This document shows, in pieces, positions 6,164 to 12,566 of a stretch of DNA of 14,974 nucleotides. The translations under genes and the position numbers were made by a program. The stretch is taken from contig CAUVDV010000051.1 of NCBI GenBank assembly GCA_963550755.1, positions 1 to 14,974 of the forward strand. Reading direction: 5' to 3'. The notes beneath the pieces are model-generated. The model did no database searches. It was given only the letters and a program-made list of their open reading frames with translations, and was not told where the DNA came from. This DNA comes from W11650 sp963550755 (GTDB lineage Bacteria; Bacillota; Clostridia; Lachnospirales; Vallitaleaceae). Positions within the stretch are counted from its first letter, which is position 1, and each line of letters opens with the position of its first letter.

Positions 6164-7135
6164 CTATTTTTTATGATAGAGCCGGTCAATCCACTTCATC
6201 ACATCCAGCGCCTGTTCCCAGTCGGCATGGCTCTTGCCCATATCCAGCAATTCCCTGACAATCCCCGCCTGATAAGGCATGGCGATATGATTGGGCATCC
6301 GGTAATTAAACATTTCAAATTCCCCGCGCTTTTCCAAAATGACTGCTTCTTTGCCAAAAACCGAAAAACGTAAATTGCCCTTGCTGCCGGCAATCATGAT
6401 CTCCTCCTGATCCTTATCGGCCGCATAGCACCAGGAGCCGATGCCGACTGCACCGTTTTCATAGCGAAAATTAGCCGCAACCGTATCCTCCGCCAAATCA
6501 TAACCGCTCTGGTTAAGAACCTGGCCTTCAAAAAAAGCCATTTTGCCAAAATAAAACTCCAAAATATCTAAGGTTTCGATTGTCCGCTGCCAAAGCCGGC
6601 TGCCCATCCCTTCCGCCAGCGGCCGCGCGGTTTCGCCTTGTCTTTCTTGCGCCAGCGGCCTGGCCCAATGCGTGACCCGGATCATTCGAATGTCGCCGAT
6701 CTGGCCGGCCGCCAGCAATTCCTTAATATTGATGAATTTAGGCAGCCCCCGCCGGTAAAGCGCCGCATAGGCCGGCAGCTTTTTTTCTTTGGCCTTGGCA
6801 TCGATCGCCAGCGCCTGCTCAAAGGTAAGCGCCAATGGATTTTCTATATAAACCGCCTTACCCGCTTCCAAACACTGCAAGGCCAAGGCACAGCGCATAT
6901 CCGCCGGCATGGCAATATACACAATATCAATGTATGGATCGGCCAGCATATTCTCGATGCTTTCAAAAACCTTGGCTGCTCCATGGCGAAAAGCAAAGCG
7001 CAGCGCTTTTTCCTTTTCCGGATCATAAACGCCTTCCAGCAGGGAATTGGGATTTTTATACAATCCCGGCCCGCTTTTCATTTCGGTAACGTCACTTATT
7101 CCTAATAAACCCCAACAAATATTCAGCTGATTCAT
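6164..7135 (-). CDS. Gfo/Idh/MocA-family protein lacking catalytic residues (possible pseudoenzyme)
   Basis: A 323-residue protein with the full two-domain layout of the Gfo/Idh/MocA oxidoreductases, which normally oxidise sugars or inositol with NAD(P). The N-terminal Rossmann part reads WGLLGISDVTEMKSGP (8-23), where relatives have GxGDVTExKSGP, so the second glycine is Ser. ADPYIDIVYIAMPADMRCALA (65-85) matches the family's (I/V)AxP strand. Position 97-100 reads IENP where the family has the catalytic EKP lysine: Asn99, codon AAT. The C-terminal helix reads GSRLWQRTIETLDILEFYFG (178-197) where the family has GGGxxxDxxxHxLD, so Asp is Gln183 and His is Glu187. The frame is uninterrupted, so this looks like a maintained non-enzyme or an altered activity rather than a decaying gene. 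The start has GAGGGGG 3 nt upstream. Confidence 0.88.
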   Translation of the reverse strand: MNQLNICWGLLGISDVTEMKSGPGLYKNPNSLLEGVYDPEKEKALRFAFRHGAAKVFESIENMLADPYIDIVYIAMPADMRCALALQCLEAGKAVYIENPLALTFEQALAIDAKAKEKKLPAYAALYRRGLPKFINIKELLAAGQIGDIRMIRVTHWARPLAQERQGETARPLAEGMGSRLWQRTIETLDILEFYFGKMAFFEGQVLNQSGYDLAEDTVAANFRYENGAVGIGSWCYAADKDQEEIMIAGSKGNLRFSVFGKEAVILEKRGEFEMFNYRMPNHIAMPYQAGIVRELLDMGKSHADWEQALDVMKWIDRLYHKK

Positions 7136-7138
7136 ATG

Positions 7139-7145
7139 CCCCCTC
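7139..7145 (-). promoter_or_regulatory. G-rich Shine-Dalgarno of the Gfo-like gene
   Basis: The ribosome binding site is GAGGGGG (7145-7139), with only CAT between it and the ATG. The G-run is unusual for this window, and it is exactly complementary over 7 nt to CCCCCUC in the small-RNA candidate at 2597-2681. Confidence 0.6.
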
Positions 7146-7422
7146 TTTTTGATGTTTTTTCATGATACGATTACCCGCCTTGCTTGATTGCCGTTAAAGC
7201 AAGGCCATAACTTTTAATTCCGCTTTTCCCCGGTGAAAGAACGTCTCTTTGGCGAACATGAACCAGACTTCGGGTGAAGCTCAGCAGCAAAAGCTTCCCA
7301 AATATTCGTCTAAAACACTTTCCGCCAACAGTGTCAAGTTAAAGCGTCATGATATTTTATATGGTATCGGCATTTTTTATAAAAAACAAAGGGGAATTCC
7401 GCTTTTAAATCTAAAAAAGCAT

Positions 7423-7465
7423 AAAGCCGGGAGCAGCCTGTGCCTGACCGCACCGGAACGGCTTT
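7423..7465 (-). terminator. Probable terminator of the radical SAM-DUF4130 operon
   Basis: AAAGCCG (7423-7429) pairs with CGGCTTT (7459-7465) over 7 bp, with a 29-nt partly self-pairing loop, about 20 bases after the DUF4130 stop. On the - strand it is followed by TTATGCTTTTTT. On the + strand the stem runs into five T. The large loop lowers certainty. Confidence 0.5.
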
Positions 7466-7483
7466 TTGCCATATTCTTAAAAA

Positions 7484-8248
7484 TCAACGATTGCTTAAGG
7501 CTTGAAATTCCGTGAGATTCGGCCGGTATTTAAGCGGAACATGCTGTTTTTGCCGTTTGTCACTTTTTCTTTCTTCCACTGCGATATGCGCAAAATATCC
7601 TTGCCATAACTGCTGAAAATCCAGTTCCGCCAAAGAACGGCTTTCTTTTATCGCTTGCCATCCGGCCGTCAAGGGCCGCAGCTCCCACCGGCCCCGATAG
7701 GCAACCAGCGCCCTGCTTCGGCCGGCGTCGTGAATGATAATCCTCTCCCGGTAAAAGCGATCGGCAAAATGTCCGGCCATCAGCTCCAAAATATCGTTTT
7801 CCGGCGTAATACGGGCGTAAAGACAACTTTGCCCGCCCATACCAATTTCCTCAAACCGAGCAAAGCCCAAAAACGAATGTCTTTCCTTGCTGACGCGTTT
7901 GGCCAGCTCCGCGATCCGCCGAATTTCCCTGACCGATAAAGCGTTTTCCGCCGCCGCTCCCAGCCGAAAAGCATGCTCCACAAAACGCAGCAGCCAACTG
8001 TCCTTTTGTTCTTCCCCCGAATGAAAAGCATAATACAGCCAGTTCATCACCGTCAGCCCGCACTTGTCCCAAAGTGCTTTTTCCACTCTGCCCGCTTTTT
8101 CCGGATCTGTCCCAATTTCCCGGCACTCATCCAAAAAGAAACCCGGCGCGTCGGCGGCGGTTAAAACCTCCGTTCCCCTTTTTTCATAATAATTAGCATA
8201 CACTACCGATAAAAAGCCCTGATAACTGCCATCATAAAGATATATCAT
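7484..8248 (-). CDS. DUF4130 / TIGR03915-family putative DNA repair protein
   Basis: A 254-residue member of the TIGR03915 family (DUF4130 domain), recognised from the start YLYDGSYQGFLSVVYANYY, the middle SVREIRRIAELAKRVSKERH (family: V..E..R..G.A.RV..E.H), FLGFARFEE, then LYARITPENDILELMAGHFADRF and a closing AGYFAHIAVEERKS-like stretch. The biochemical function is not established. In other bacteria the domain is found fused to uracil-DNA glycosylase-like domains and is usually encoded next to a TIGR03916 radical SAM protein, as here, which suggests a role in DNA repair or modification. Its ATG is one base past the radical SAM stop (TAAAATG), with GGGGA upstream inside that gene, so translation is probably coupled. 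Confidence 0.87.
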   Translation of the reverse strand: MIYLYDGSYQGFLSVVYANYYEKRGTEVLTAADAPGFFLDECREIGTDPEKAGRVEKALWDKCGLTVMNWLYYAFHSGEEQKDSWLLRFVEHAFRLGAAAENALSVREIRRIAELAKRVSKERHSFLGFARFEEIGMGGQSCLYARITPENDILELMAGHFADRFYRERIIIHDAGRSRALVAYRGRWELRPLTAGWQAIKESRSLAELDFQQLWQGYFAHIAVEERKSDKRQKQHVPLKYRPNLTEFQALSNR

Positions 8249-8249
8249 T

Positions 8250-9488
8250 TTATATCCCCAATGTCAGCTGCTCATAAGCAACCGGCGGCGCCAGCAGACT
8301 GTGCAGCCGTTCCGGCGGCGGCAATTCCCGGCCGCCCAAATATTTCCCGCCGCAGGTCATAAAATAACGGGCTTTTTTTAGGGAAACGCCCAGTTTTTGC
8401 ACAGAAAGCTCCGTCAATGGGGCAAATTTCCTTTGCCGAATAATTTTCTTGGCAGTCAGCGGGCCAATACCGGGAATGCGCAGCAGCTCAGCCAGACTGG
8501 CCTTATTAATTTCAATTGGGAAAAACTCCAGATGGCGCAGTGCCCAGGTCAGCTTGGGATCCATCTCCAAATCAAGGTTGGCGCTGCTCTCCGGCACAAT
8601 CTCATCCACTTGAAAATAATAATACCGCAGCAGCCAATCCGCCTGATAAATCCGGTGCTCCCGCAAAAGCGGCGGCGCCGTTTGCAGAGCCGGCAAATTT
8701 TCCCCGCTGTTGACCGGCACATAGGCCGAATAATACACGCGCCTTAAATCATAATTTTGGTAGAGAAAACTGCTGCGCGCCAAAATTTGGCGATCACTTT
8801 CCGCCACCGCTCCGACAATCATTTGGGTTGATTGCCCGGCCGGAACAAATTGCGGGGCATAGCGGTACTTGGCTTTTTCCTCTTGAATTTGACTTTGCTC
8901 TGTCTTAATCTGCGCCATTGGCAAATATAGCTTTTCCAGCTTTTTTTGCGGAGCTAAGAGCTTTAAGCCCGCTTCCGTCGCCAGCTCAATATTAACGCTC
9001 ATTCGGTCGGCCAGTAGTCCCGCTTCGTGAATCAGCTTGGGATCCGCACCGGGAATGGCTTTAACATGAATATAACCGCCAAAGTTCTCGCGCTTCCGGA
9101 GCAAAGTTAACACCTGCACGATCCGCTCCATAGTAGCATTGGCGTTTTTTTCTATGGCCGAGCTTAAAAACAGCCCCTCAATATAATTGCGCCGATAAAA
9201 CTCCATAGTCAGCGTTACGATTTCCTCCGGCGTAAAACTAGCTCTGGCAATCTCGTTGCTTGACCGATTGGCGCAATAGGCGCAGTCATAAATACAGTGG
9301 TTAGTCATCAATATTTTCAGCAAAGAAATACACCGGCCGTCCGCCGCCCAGGTATGGCAAATCCCGGCATTGGCCGCGCTGCCTAAGCCCTTAACGCCCT
9401 TCCGATTATGACCGGAAGAAGAGCAGGAAACGTCATATTTGGCCGCTGCCGCCAGTATTGTTAATTTTTGATATATTTCCTGATTCAT
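8250..9488 (-). CDS. Putative DNA modification/repair radical SAM protein (TIGR03916 family)
   Basis: A 412-residue radical SAM enzyme. The [4Fe-4S] motif CIYDCAYC gives Cys65, Cys69 and Cys72. The family start AAAAKYDVSCSSSG (about 13-26), GICHTWAADGRCISLLKILM (42-61), NYIEGLFLSSAI and GYIHVKAIPGADP are all present. A C-terminal helix-hairpin-helix (LLRIPGIGPLTAKKII, about 335-350) indicates DNA binding, followed by YFMTCGGKYLG. The reaction is unknown; the pairing with DUF4130 and the HhH domain point to DNA. I place the start at the ATG at 9488 because GGAGGG lies just upstream and length then matches the family. An in-frame ATG at 9521 has no SD. A strong promoter at 9789-9817 leaves a leader of about 290 nt holding duplicated repeats. 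Confidence 0.92.
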   Translation of the reverse strand: MNQEIYQKLTILAAAAKYDVSCSSSGHNRKGVKGLGSAANAGICHTWAADGRCISLLKILMTNHCIYDCAYCANRSSNEIARASFTPEEIVTLTMEFYRRNYIEGLFLSSAIEKNANATMERIVQVLTLLRKRENFGGYIHVKAIPGADPKLIHEAGLLADRMSVNIELATEAGLKLLAPQKKLEKLYLPMAQIKTEQSQIQEEKAKYRYAPQFVPAGQSTQMIVGAVAESDRQILARSSFLYQNYDLRRVYYSAYVPVNSGENLPALQTAPPLLREHRIYQADWLLRYYYFQVDEIVPESSANLDLEMDPKLTWALRHLEFFPIEINKASLAELLRIPGIGPLTAKKIIRQRKFAPLTELSVQKLGVSLKKARYFMTCGGKYLGGRELPPPERLHSLLAPPVAYEQLTLGI

Positions 9489-9532
9489 GATCCCTCCGCC
9501 AGTTTGTTTTATCATTTCCATTTTCAGCCCAT

Positions 9533-9740
9533 CAAGCCAAAAGACGCAGGCTTTTGGCGAGCCGCACCCTATCCAGCGGAAAACATCGGTTTTCCTCGAG
9601 CGAAAATATGGCGCGGCAAGCTACACAGGCTTTCAGCAAACCGCACAAGCCAAAAAACGCCGGCTTTCAGCAAACCACACCCTATTCAACGGAAAAACAC
9701 CGGCTTTCAGCGAACGAAAATATGGCGCAGCAAGCTACAC
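9533..9740 (-). repeat. Duplicated element of about 95 bp in the leader of the radical SAM operon
   Basis: Two imperfect direct copies, 9533-9626 and 9646-9740 (period about 113), share CAAGCCAAAA, CACCCTATYCA, CGAAAATATGGCGC and CAAGCTACAC. A shorter unit, GGCTTTCAGCAAACC, recurs near 9628, 9662 and 9702, with a diverged form near 9550. On the - strand the first copy folds into perfect hairpins: 9536-9543 with 9551-9558 (GCCAAAAG/CTTTTGGC) and 9578-9584 with 9589-9595 (GGAAAAC/GTTTTCC). The second copy keeps these stems only with G-U pairs. The block separates the divergent YczE-like gene from the radical SAM gene and lies in the latter's predicted leader. It has no stop codons in several frames but no coding signal. 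Confidence 0.75.
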
Positions 9741-9788
9741 GCGAACAAAGCTATTTTTTATTTCACCGGGTATGGGAAGCTTGATCTT

Positions 9789-9817
9789 AGTATAGCACAT
9801 TTGGAAGCGAAGGTCAA
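9789..9817 (-). promoter_or_regulatory. Sigma-A extended -10 promoter of the radical SAM-DUF4130 operon
   Basis: On the - strand -35 TTGACC (9817-9812), a 17-bp spacer and extended -10 TGCTATACT (hexamer 9794-9789). The predicted start is an A near 9782, giving a leader of about 294 nt that spans both repeat copies. Confidence 0.7.
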
Positions 9818-9826
9818 ACGTATGTT

Positions 9827-9987
9827 CGTATAAATGAAAAATATCCTTCCTCTGCGGATTGATTTTGAATTTATTAAGAAAACAAGCGACTTGACGGAAC
9901 GCTTGCTCAAAAATGCTTACCCTTTACCCCAAAATACCAAAAAATTACAAAAGCTTTGTCTTTTCGCTGGTATTTTTTTCGCGCCTA
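9827..9987. other. Rest of the divergent intergenic region
   Basis: Together with the repeat block this makes about 540 gene-free bases between 9489 and 10029. This part holds no convincing gene. An open + strand frame from 9834 has no ribosome binding site, spans the promoter and overlaps the next gene in another frame. No further repeats or strong hairpins were seen. Confidence 0.5.
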
Positions 9988-9996
9988 TGCTATACT
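9988..9996 (+). promoter_or_regulatory. Extended -10 promoter of the YczE-like gene
   Basis: TGCTATACT at 9988-9996, about 35 bases before the ATG at 10030. The -35 position (TGGTAT at 9968-9973) is poor, which extended -10 promoters tolerate. The predicted leader is about 27 nt and includes the AAAGGGA ribosome binding site. Confidence 0.5.
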
Positions 9997-10029
9997 GGGC
10001 TATGTTGGTTGTGTTAGAAAGGGAATTCT

Positions 10030-10677
10030 ATGCTGCGTAATTGGAGAAAACAATTTCACATCGGGCCAAAACCCCGGCCGGTTCAGCTTTTTTTATATTT
10101 TTTCGGACTTACTGTCCTGAATCTGGGCGTGGTTCTGACCGTTCATTCCGGTGCCGGGGCCAGCGGCTTTGATGCTTTGATTTTTGCCTTAAGCAATATT
10201 TTTCAAATCCGGCTGGCTTATGTCGTTTACATCGTATCTTTTCTCTGCGTGCTGGCGGCGGCCGCTATTCGGCGAAGCTATCCCCGGATGACAACTTTCG
10301 TGACTTCTCTGGTTTCCGGAACGATCGTTGACGTCTGGCAAATGCTGCTGCGCGATGTTCATGCCGTGAACCTGTGGACTTCTGTTCTAATGCTGCTGGC
10401 CGGTACTTGCCTGCTCAGCTTTGGTATCGGCATCTACCTGCTCTCGCGCCTGCCGGCCGGACCGATTGACGATCTGGTCGTAGCCCTTCATGAAAAAAAG
10501 TTATCACTCCGGGCAGCCAAGCTGTCGGTTGACCTTTCTTGCCTGACACTGGCCTTTTTCTTAGGCGGTACAGTCGGCTGGGGGAGTCTGCTTTTAAACT
10601 TTGCCTTGGGGCCGCTGGTTCAGTTTTGGAATAAGCGCGGCGCTGTGCTAATGAGTAAAAAAATAAAACCGGTCTAA
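10030..10677 (+). CDS. YczE/YyaS-like integral membrane protein
   Basis: A 215-residue membrane protein of the YitT/YczE/YyaS group, function unknown. After a basic cytoplasmic start (MLRNWRKQFHIGPKPRP) there are about five or six membrane segments, at roughly 18-40, 60-80, 90-105, 115-139, 163-180 and 182-200. Family marks are the first segment FGLTVLNLGVVLTVHSGAGASGFDALIFALSN (family: G.G.AL...A.LG.SPWD.L..GLS) and the later GIGIYLLSRLPAGPIDDLV, which is like the family's G.ALYI.A.LGAGPRD.L. Positive charges sit in the short loops. The start has AAAGGGA upstream. It is the only + strand gene after serS and is divergent from the radical SAM operon. Its stop lies in the loop of the terminator. 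Confidence 0.85.
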   Translation: MLRNWRKQFHIGPKPRPVQLFLYFFGLTVLNLGVVLTVHSGAGASGFDALIFALSNIFQIRLAYVVYIVSFLCVLAAAAIRRSYPRMTTFVTSLVSGTIVDVWQMLLRDVHAVNLWTSVLMLLAGTCLLSFGIGIYLLSRLPAGPIDDLVVALHEKKLSLRAAKLSVDLSCLTLAFFLGGTVGWGSLLLNFALGPLVQFWNKRGAVLMSKKIKPV

Positions 10678-10688
10678 AACCGGTTTTT
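10665..10688. terminator. Bidirectional terminator between the YczE-like and GNAT genes
   Basis: AAAACCGGT (10665-10673) and ACCGGTTTT (10679-10687) make a perfect 9-bp stem with a 5-nt loop. T-rich tails follow on both strands (TTTTTATTTTAT on +, TTTTATTTTTTT on -). The YczE-like stop codon TAA is partly in the loop (10675-10677), so the stem overlaps the last sense codons. Confidence 0.88.
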
Positions 10689-10711
10689 ATTTTATATCCC
10701 ATAGCGGATAT

Positions 10712-11149
10712 TCACTTTAATTCCTTTTGCATATATCCCGCTTCCGGCTGCTGATACCCATATTTCGGGTAAAATTGATACGATTCCCGCCACTGCTCCG
10801 GCGGTGAGCCAAGGTGCACCTTTATCACCATTATCCCTTTTTCCCGCATGGCCGCTTCTGCCGTTTGCAGCAGAAGTGTCCCAATTCCCTGATGCTTCCT
10901 GTCCGCCTTGACATACAGCCGGCGCAGAAAAGCTTCCCGCGAATTTACACTGGTATAGCCAACACAGCCAATCACTCGGTCATTCTCATCAATGGCCAAC
11001 CAAAAGCCATCTCCTCGCTGCCAATAATTGCCCGGCACATCCAGTAAATCTTCATTTAATCCCGGTTTTCGGCCAAGAGCGTCTTTGGCCTGCAGCACCA
11101 TAAAAATCATATCATCCCGGTAGCTGTCCTGATAAGGTATTATTTTCAT
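10712..11149 (-). CDS. GNAT-family N-acetyltransferase
   Basis: A 145-residue single-domain acetyltransferase using acetyl-CoA. The core order is visible: IIPYQDSYRDDMIFMV (N-terminal strand and helix), FWLAIDENDRVIGCVGYTSV (strands 2-4), EAFLRRLYVKADRKHQGIGTLLLQTAEAAMREKG (motif A, with the pyrophosphate-binding QGIGTLL) and a C-terminal YQFYPKYGYQ (motif B, family A..FYEK.GF). Substrate not predictable. I place the start at the ATG at 11149, which has GGAG 7 nt upstream. An upstream in-frame TTG at 11164 lacks a site of its own. It ends at the terminator shared with the YczE-like gene and is probably monocistronic. Confidence 0.9.
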   Translation of the reverse strand: MKIIPYQDSYRDDMIFMVLQAKDALGRKPGLNEDLLDVPGNYWQRGDGFWLAIDENDRVIGCVGYTSVNSREAFLRRLYVKADRKHQGIGTLLLQTAEAAMREKGIMVIKVHLGSPPEQWRESYQFYPKYGYQQPEAGYMQKELK

Positions 11150-11164
11150 TTTCTTCTCCGTCAA

Positions 11165-11408
11165 TAATGATTATCGCCGCTCAAGCCAGTGATTAAAAAC
11201 TCACGCTCCTAAGCCTAAGCGGTTTGGAAACGTGAGTTTTCAGGAGTCCTGTTTGAAGGCTTTCTCTTTCTGCGCGGGCGGCCGGTATGAACTCATAATC
11301 GGCCAACATGCCTAACGTTCCCATGCACGTGCCTGTTGAAACGCTGCGGCCTCTGCGGGGCGGACGCTAAAAAGACTGTTCCATCAAACAGGAAAAGTTA
11401 GTCAATTA
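11165..11408. other. Palindrome-rich intergenic region between GNAT and alcohol dehydrogenase genes
   Basis: About 240 gene-free bases with four inverted repeats. AAAACTCACG / CGTGAGTTTT (11196-11205, 11231-11240) is a 10-bp stem with a 25-nt loop followed by five T on the - strand, so it could be a terminator or attenuator about 46 bases before the GNAT start. TCCTGTTTGA / TCAAACAGGA (11247-11256, 11384-11393) bounds a 147-bp segment. GGCCGGTATGA / TCATAATCGGCC (11280-11304) is a near-perfect dyad. GCACGTGC (11325-11332) is a palindrome. On the - strand CTGTT/AACAG followed by TCTTTTT (about 11369-11391) may be a weak alcohol dehydrogenase terminator. Confidence 0.5.
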
Positions 11409-12560
11409 TTAAAATAATTGCTTATACAAAGCAATGGTTTCTTCCAGCGTCGGCATAAAGGGATTTCCCGGCGCACAGGCGTCAATCAAAGCGTTCTTTG
11501 ACAAATACTCAAAATCAAAGTCTTCCTCTTTAATGCCTAATTCTGTCAATTTCTTCGGAATGCCTACGGTAGCCGACAGCTTTTCAATCTCGGCAATCGA
11601 ATATTCCGCGCATTCCTGATCGCTCTTGCCTTCGGTATGCAAGCTCAGCGCTTTGGCCACATCGCGGAACGCCCCCGGCACACGTTTGGCATTTTCCCGC
11701 TCTACTACCGGCAAAAGCATAGCGCAGCAAACGCCATGCGCCAGATGATAAACGGCACCCAGCTGATGAGCCATCGAATGAACATAACCCAATCCGGCGT
11801 TATTAAAAGCCATTCCGCCCAGGAAAATCGCATTGACCATCGCTTCCCGCGCTTCCATGTCATGCCCGTTTTTAACGGCGCGCGGCAGGTATTCTTTAAT
11901 CAATTCAATCGCCCCAATTGACAGCTTTTTGGTCACACCGTACGCGCCGGGCGTAACCAGCGCTTCAATCGCATGCGTCAAAGCATCCATGCCCGTCGCC
12001 GCGGTCAAACCGGCCGGCTTGGAAACCATCAGCTCCGGATCATTCACCGAAATCAGCGCCAGGCTGTTCTTGTCAACCATCACCATTTTCACTTTCCGAT
12101 CTTCATCGGTAATGACGTAATTAATGGTAATCTCGGCGGAAGTTCCGGCTGTTGTGTTGATCGCGACAACCGGCAGCCCCTTTTCCTTAGACTTGTGCAG
12201 ACCCTCGTAATCCTGCGGCTTGCCGCCGTTGGTGGCCATGATCGAAATACAGCTGGCCGCATCCTGAGGCGAACCGCCGCCAACCGATACAATAAAGTCA
12301 CAGCCATTTTCCTTAAGCACCTTTAAGCCATCATAAACATTCTTGCAGGACGGATTGGGATCAACATCTTCAAACACTACATAAGGGATGCCTTCTGCTT
12401 CCAGCGCTGCCGTTACTTTCGGCAAAATATCACTCGAGGCAATATAATGATCAGTCACAATCAAAGCTTTTTTAAAGCCATATTCTTTAATATAGCTGCC
12501 AAATTCCTTGATTACGCCCTTGCCGATCAGGTTAACCGATGGTACATAAAATACTGACAT
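11409..12560 (-). CDS. Iron-containing (type III) alcohol dehydrogenase
   Basis: A 383-residue NAD-dependent, metal-requiring alcohol dehydrogenase of the methanol/1,3-propanediol dehydrogenase-like group, likely reducing an aldehyde to alcohol in fermentation and so reoxidising NADH. The NAD-binding domain has VSVGGGSPQDAASCI (91-105) and TTAGTSAEIT (136-145). The metal ligands fit the family pattern: Asp192 and His196 in GMDALTHAIEA, His261 in VHSMAHQ, and His275 in HLAHG. Length is normal. The start is the ATG at 12560, with AAGGAGG 7 nt upstream; the in-frame ATG at 12566 is only 1 nt from the SD. A Rex-like operator lies at 12590-12603. It is flanked by long intergenic regions, so it is monocistronic. 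The physiological substrate cannot be told. Confidence 0.94.
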   Translation of the reverse strand: MSVFYVPSVNLIGKGVIKEFGSYIKEYGFKKALIVTDHYIASSDILPKVTAALEAEGIPYVVFEDVDPNPSCKNVYDGLKVLKENGCDFIVSVGGGSPQDAASCISIMATNGGKPQDYEGLHKSKEKGLPVVAINTTAGTSAEITINYVITDEDRKVKMVMVDKNSLALISVNDPELMVSKPAGLTAATGMDALTHAIEALVTPGAYGVTKKLSIGAIELIKEYLPRAVKNGHDMEAREAMVNAIFLGGMAFNNAGLGYVHSMAHQLGAVYHLAHGVCCAMLLPVVERENAKRVPGAFRDVAKALSLHTEGKSDQECAEYSIAEIEKLSATVGIPKKLTELGIKEEDFDFEYLSKNALIDACAPGNPFMPTLEETIALYKQLF

Positions 12561-12566
12561 AAACAT

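Larger units (their letters stand above)
7136..7483 (-). other. Gene-free stretch: leader of the Gfo-like gene and a terminator region
   Basis: About 350 bases without a convincing gene. On the - strand a consensus -35 TTGACA (7337-7332), 17 bp and a poor -10 TTTAGA (7314-7309) would give a leader of about 165 nt for the Gfo-like gene. The leader holds two stems: GAAGCT/AGCTTC around 7277-7298 and a perfect 9-bp stem GCCTTGCTT / AAGCAAGGC (7177-7185, 7197-7205). No known riboswitch class is recognised. The right part (7423-7465) holds a terminator-like hairpin. An 88-codon + strand frame here looks non-coding. Confidence 0.45.

Noticed and set aside
7249..7515. 88-codon + strand frame between the Gfo-like and DUF4130 genes
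   Set aside because: No ribosome binding site, no recognisable domain, antisense to a promoter/terminator region and overlapping the DUF4130 3' end.
9533..9740. CRISPR array
   Set aside because: Units are long, imperfect and irregularly spaced with hairpins inside; no constant 25-40 bp repeat with unique spacers and no cas genes.
9468..9833. Three overlapping + strand frames across the repeat block
   Set aside because: The repeats merely lack stop codons in all frames; no start signals and no protein family.
9834..10040. 68-codon + strand frame just before the YczE-like gene
   Set aside because: No Shine-Dalgarno, contains the extended -10 promoter of the next gene, and overlaps that gene out of frame.
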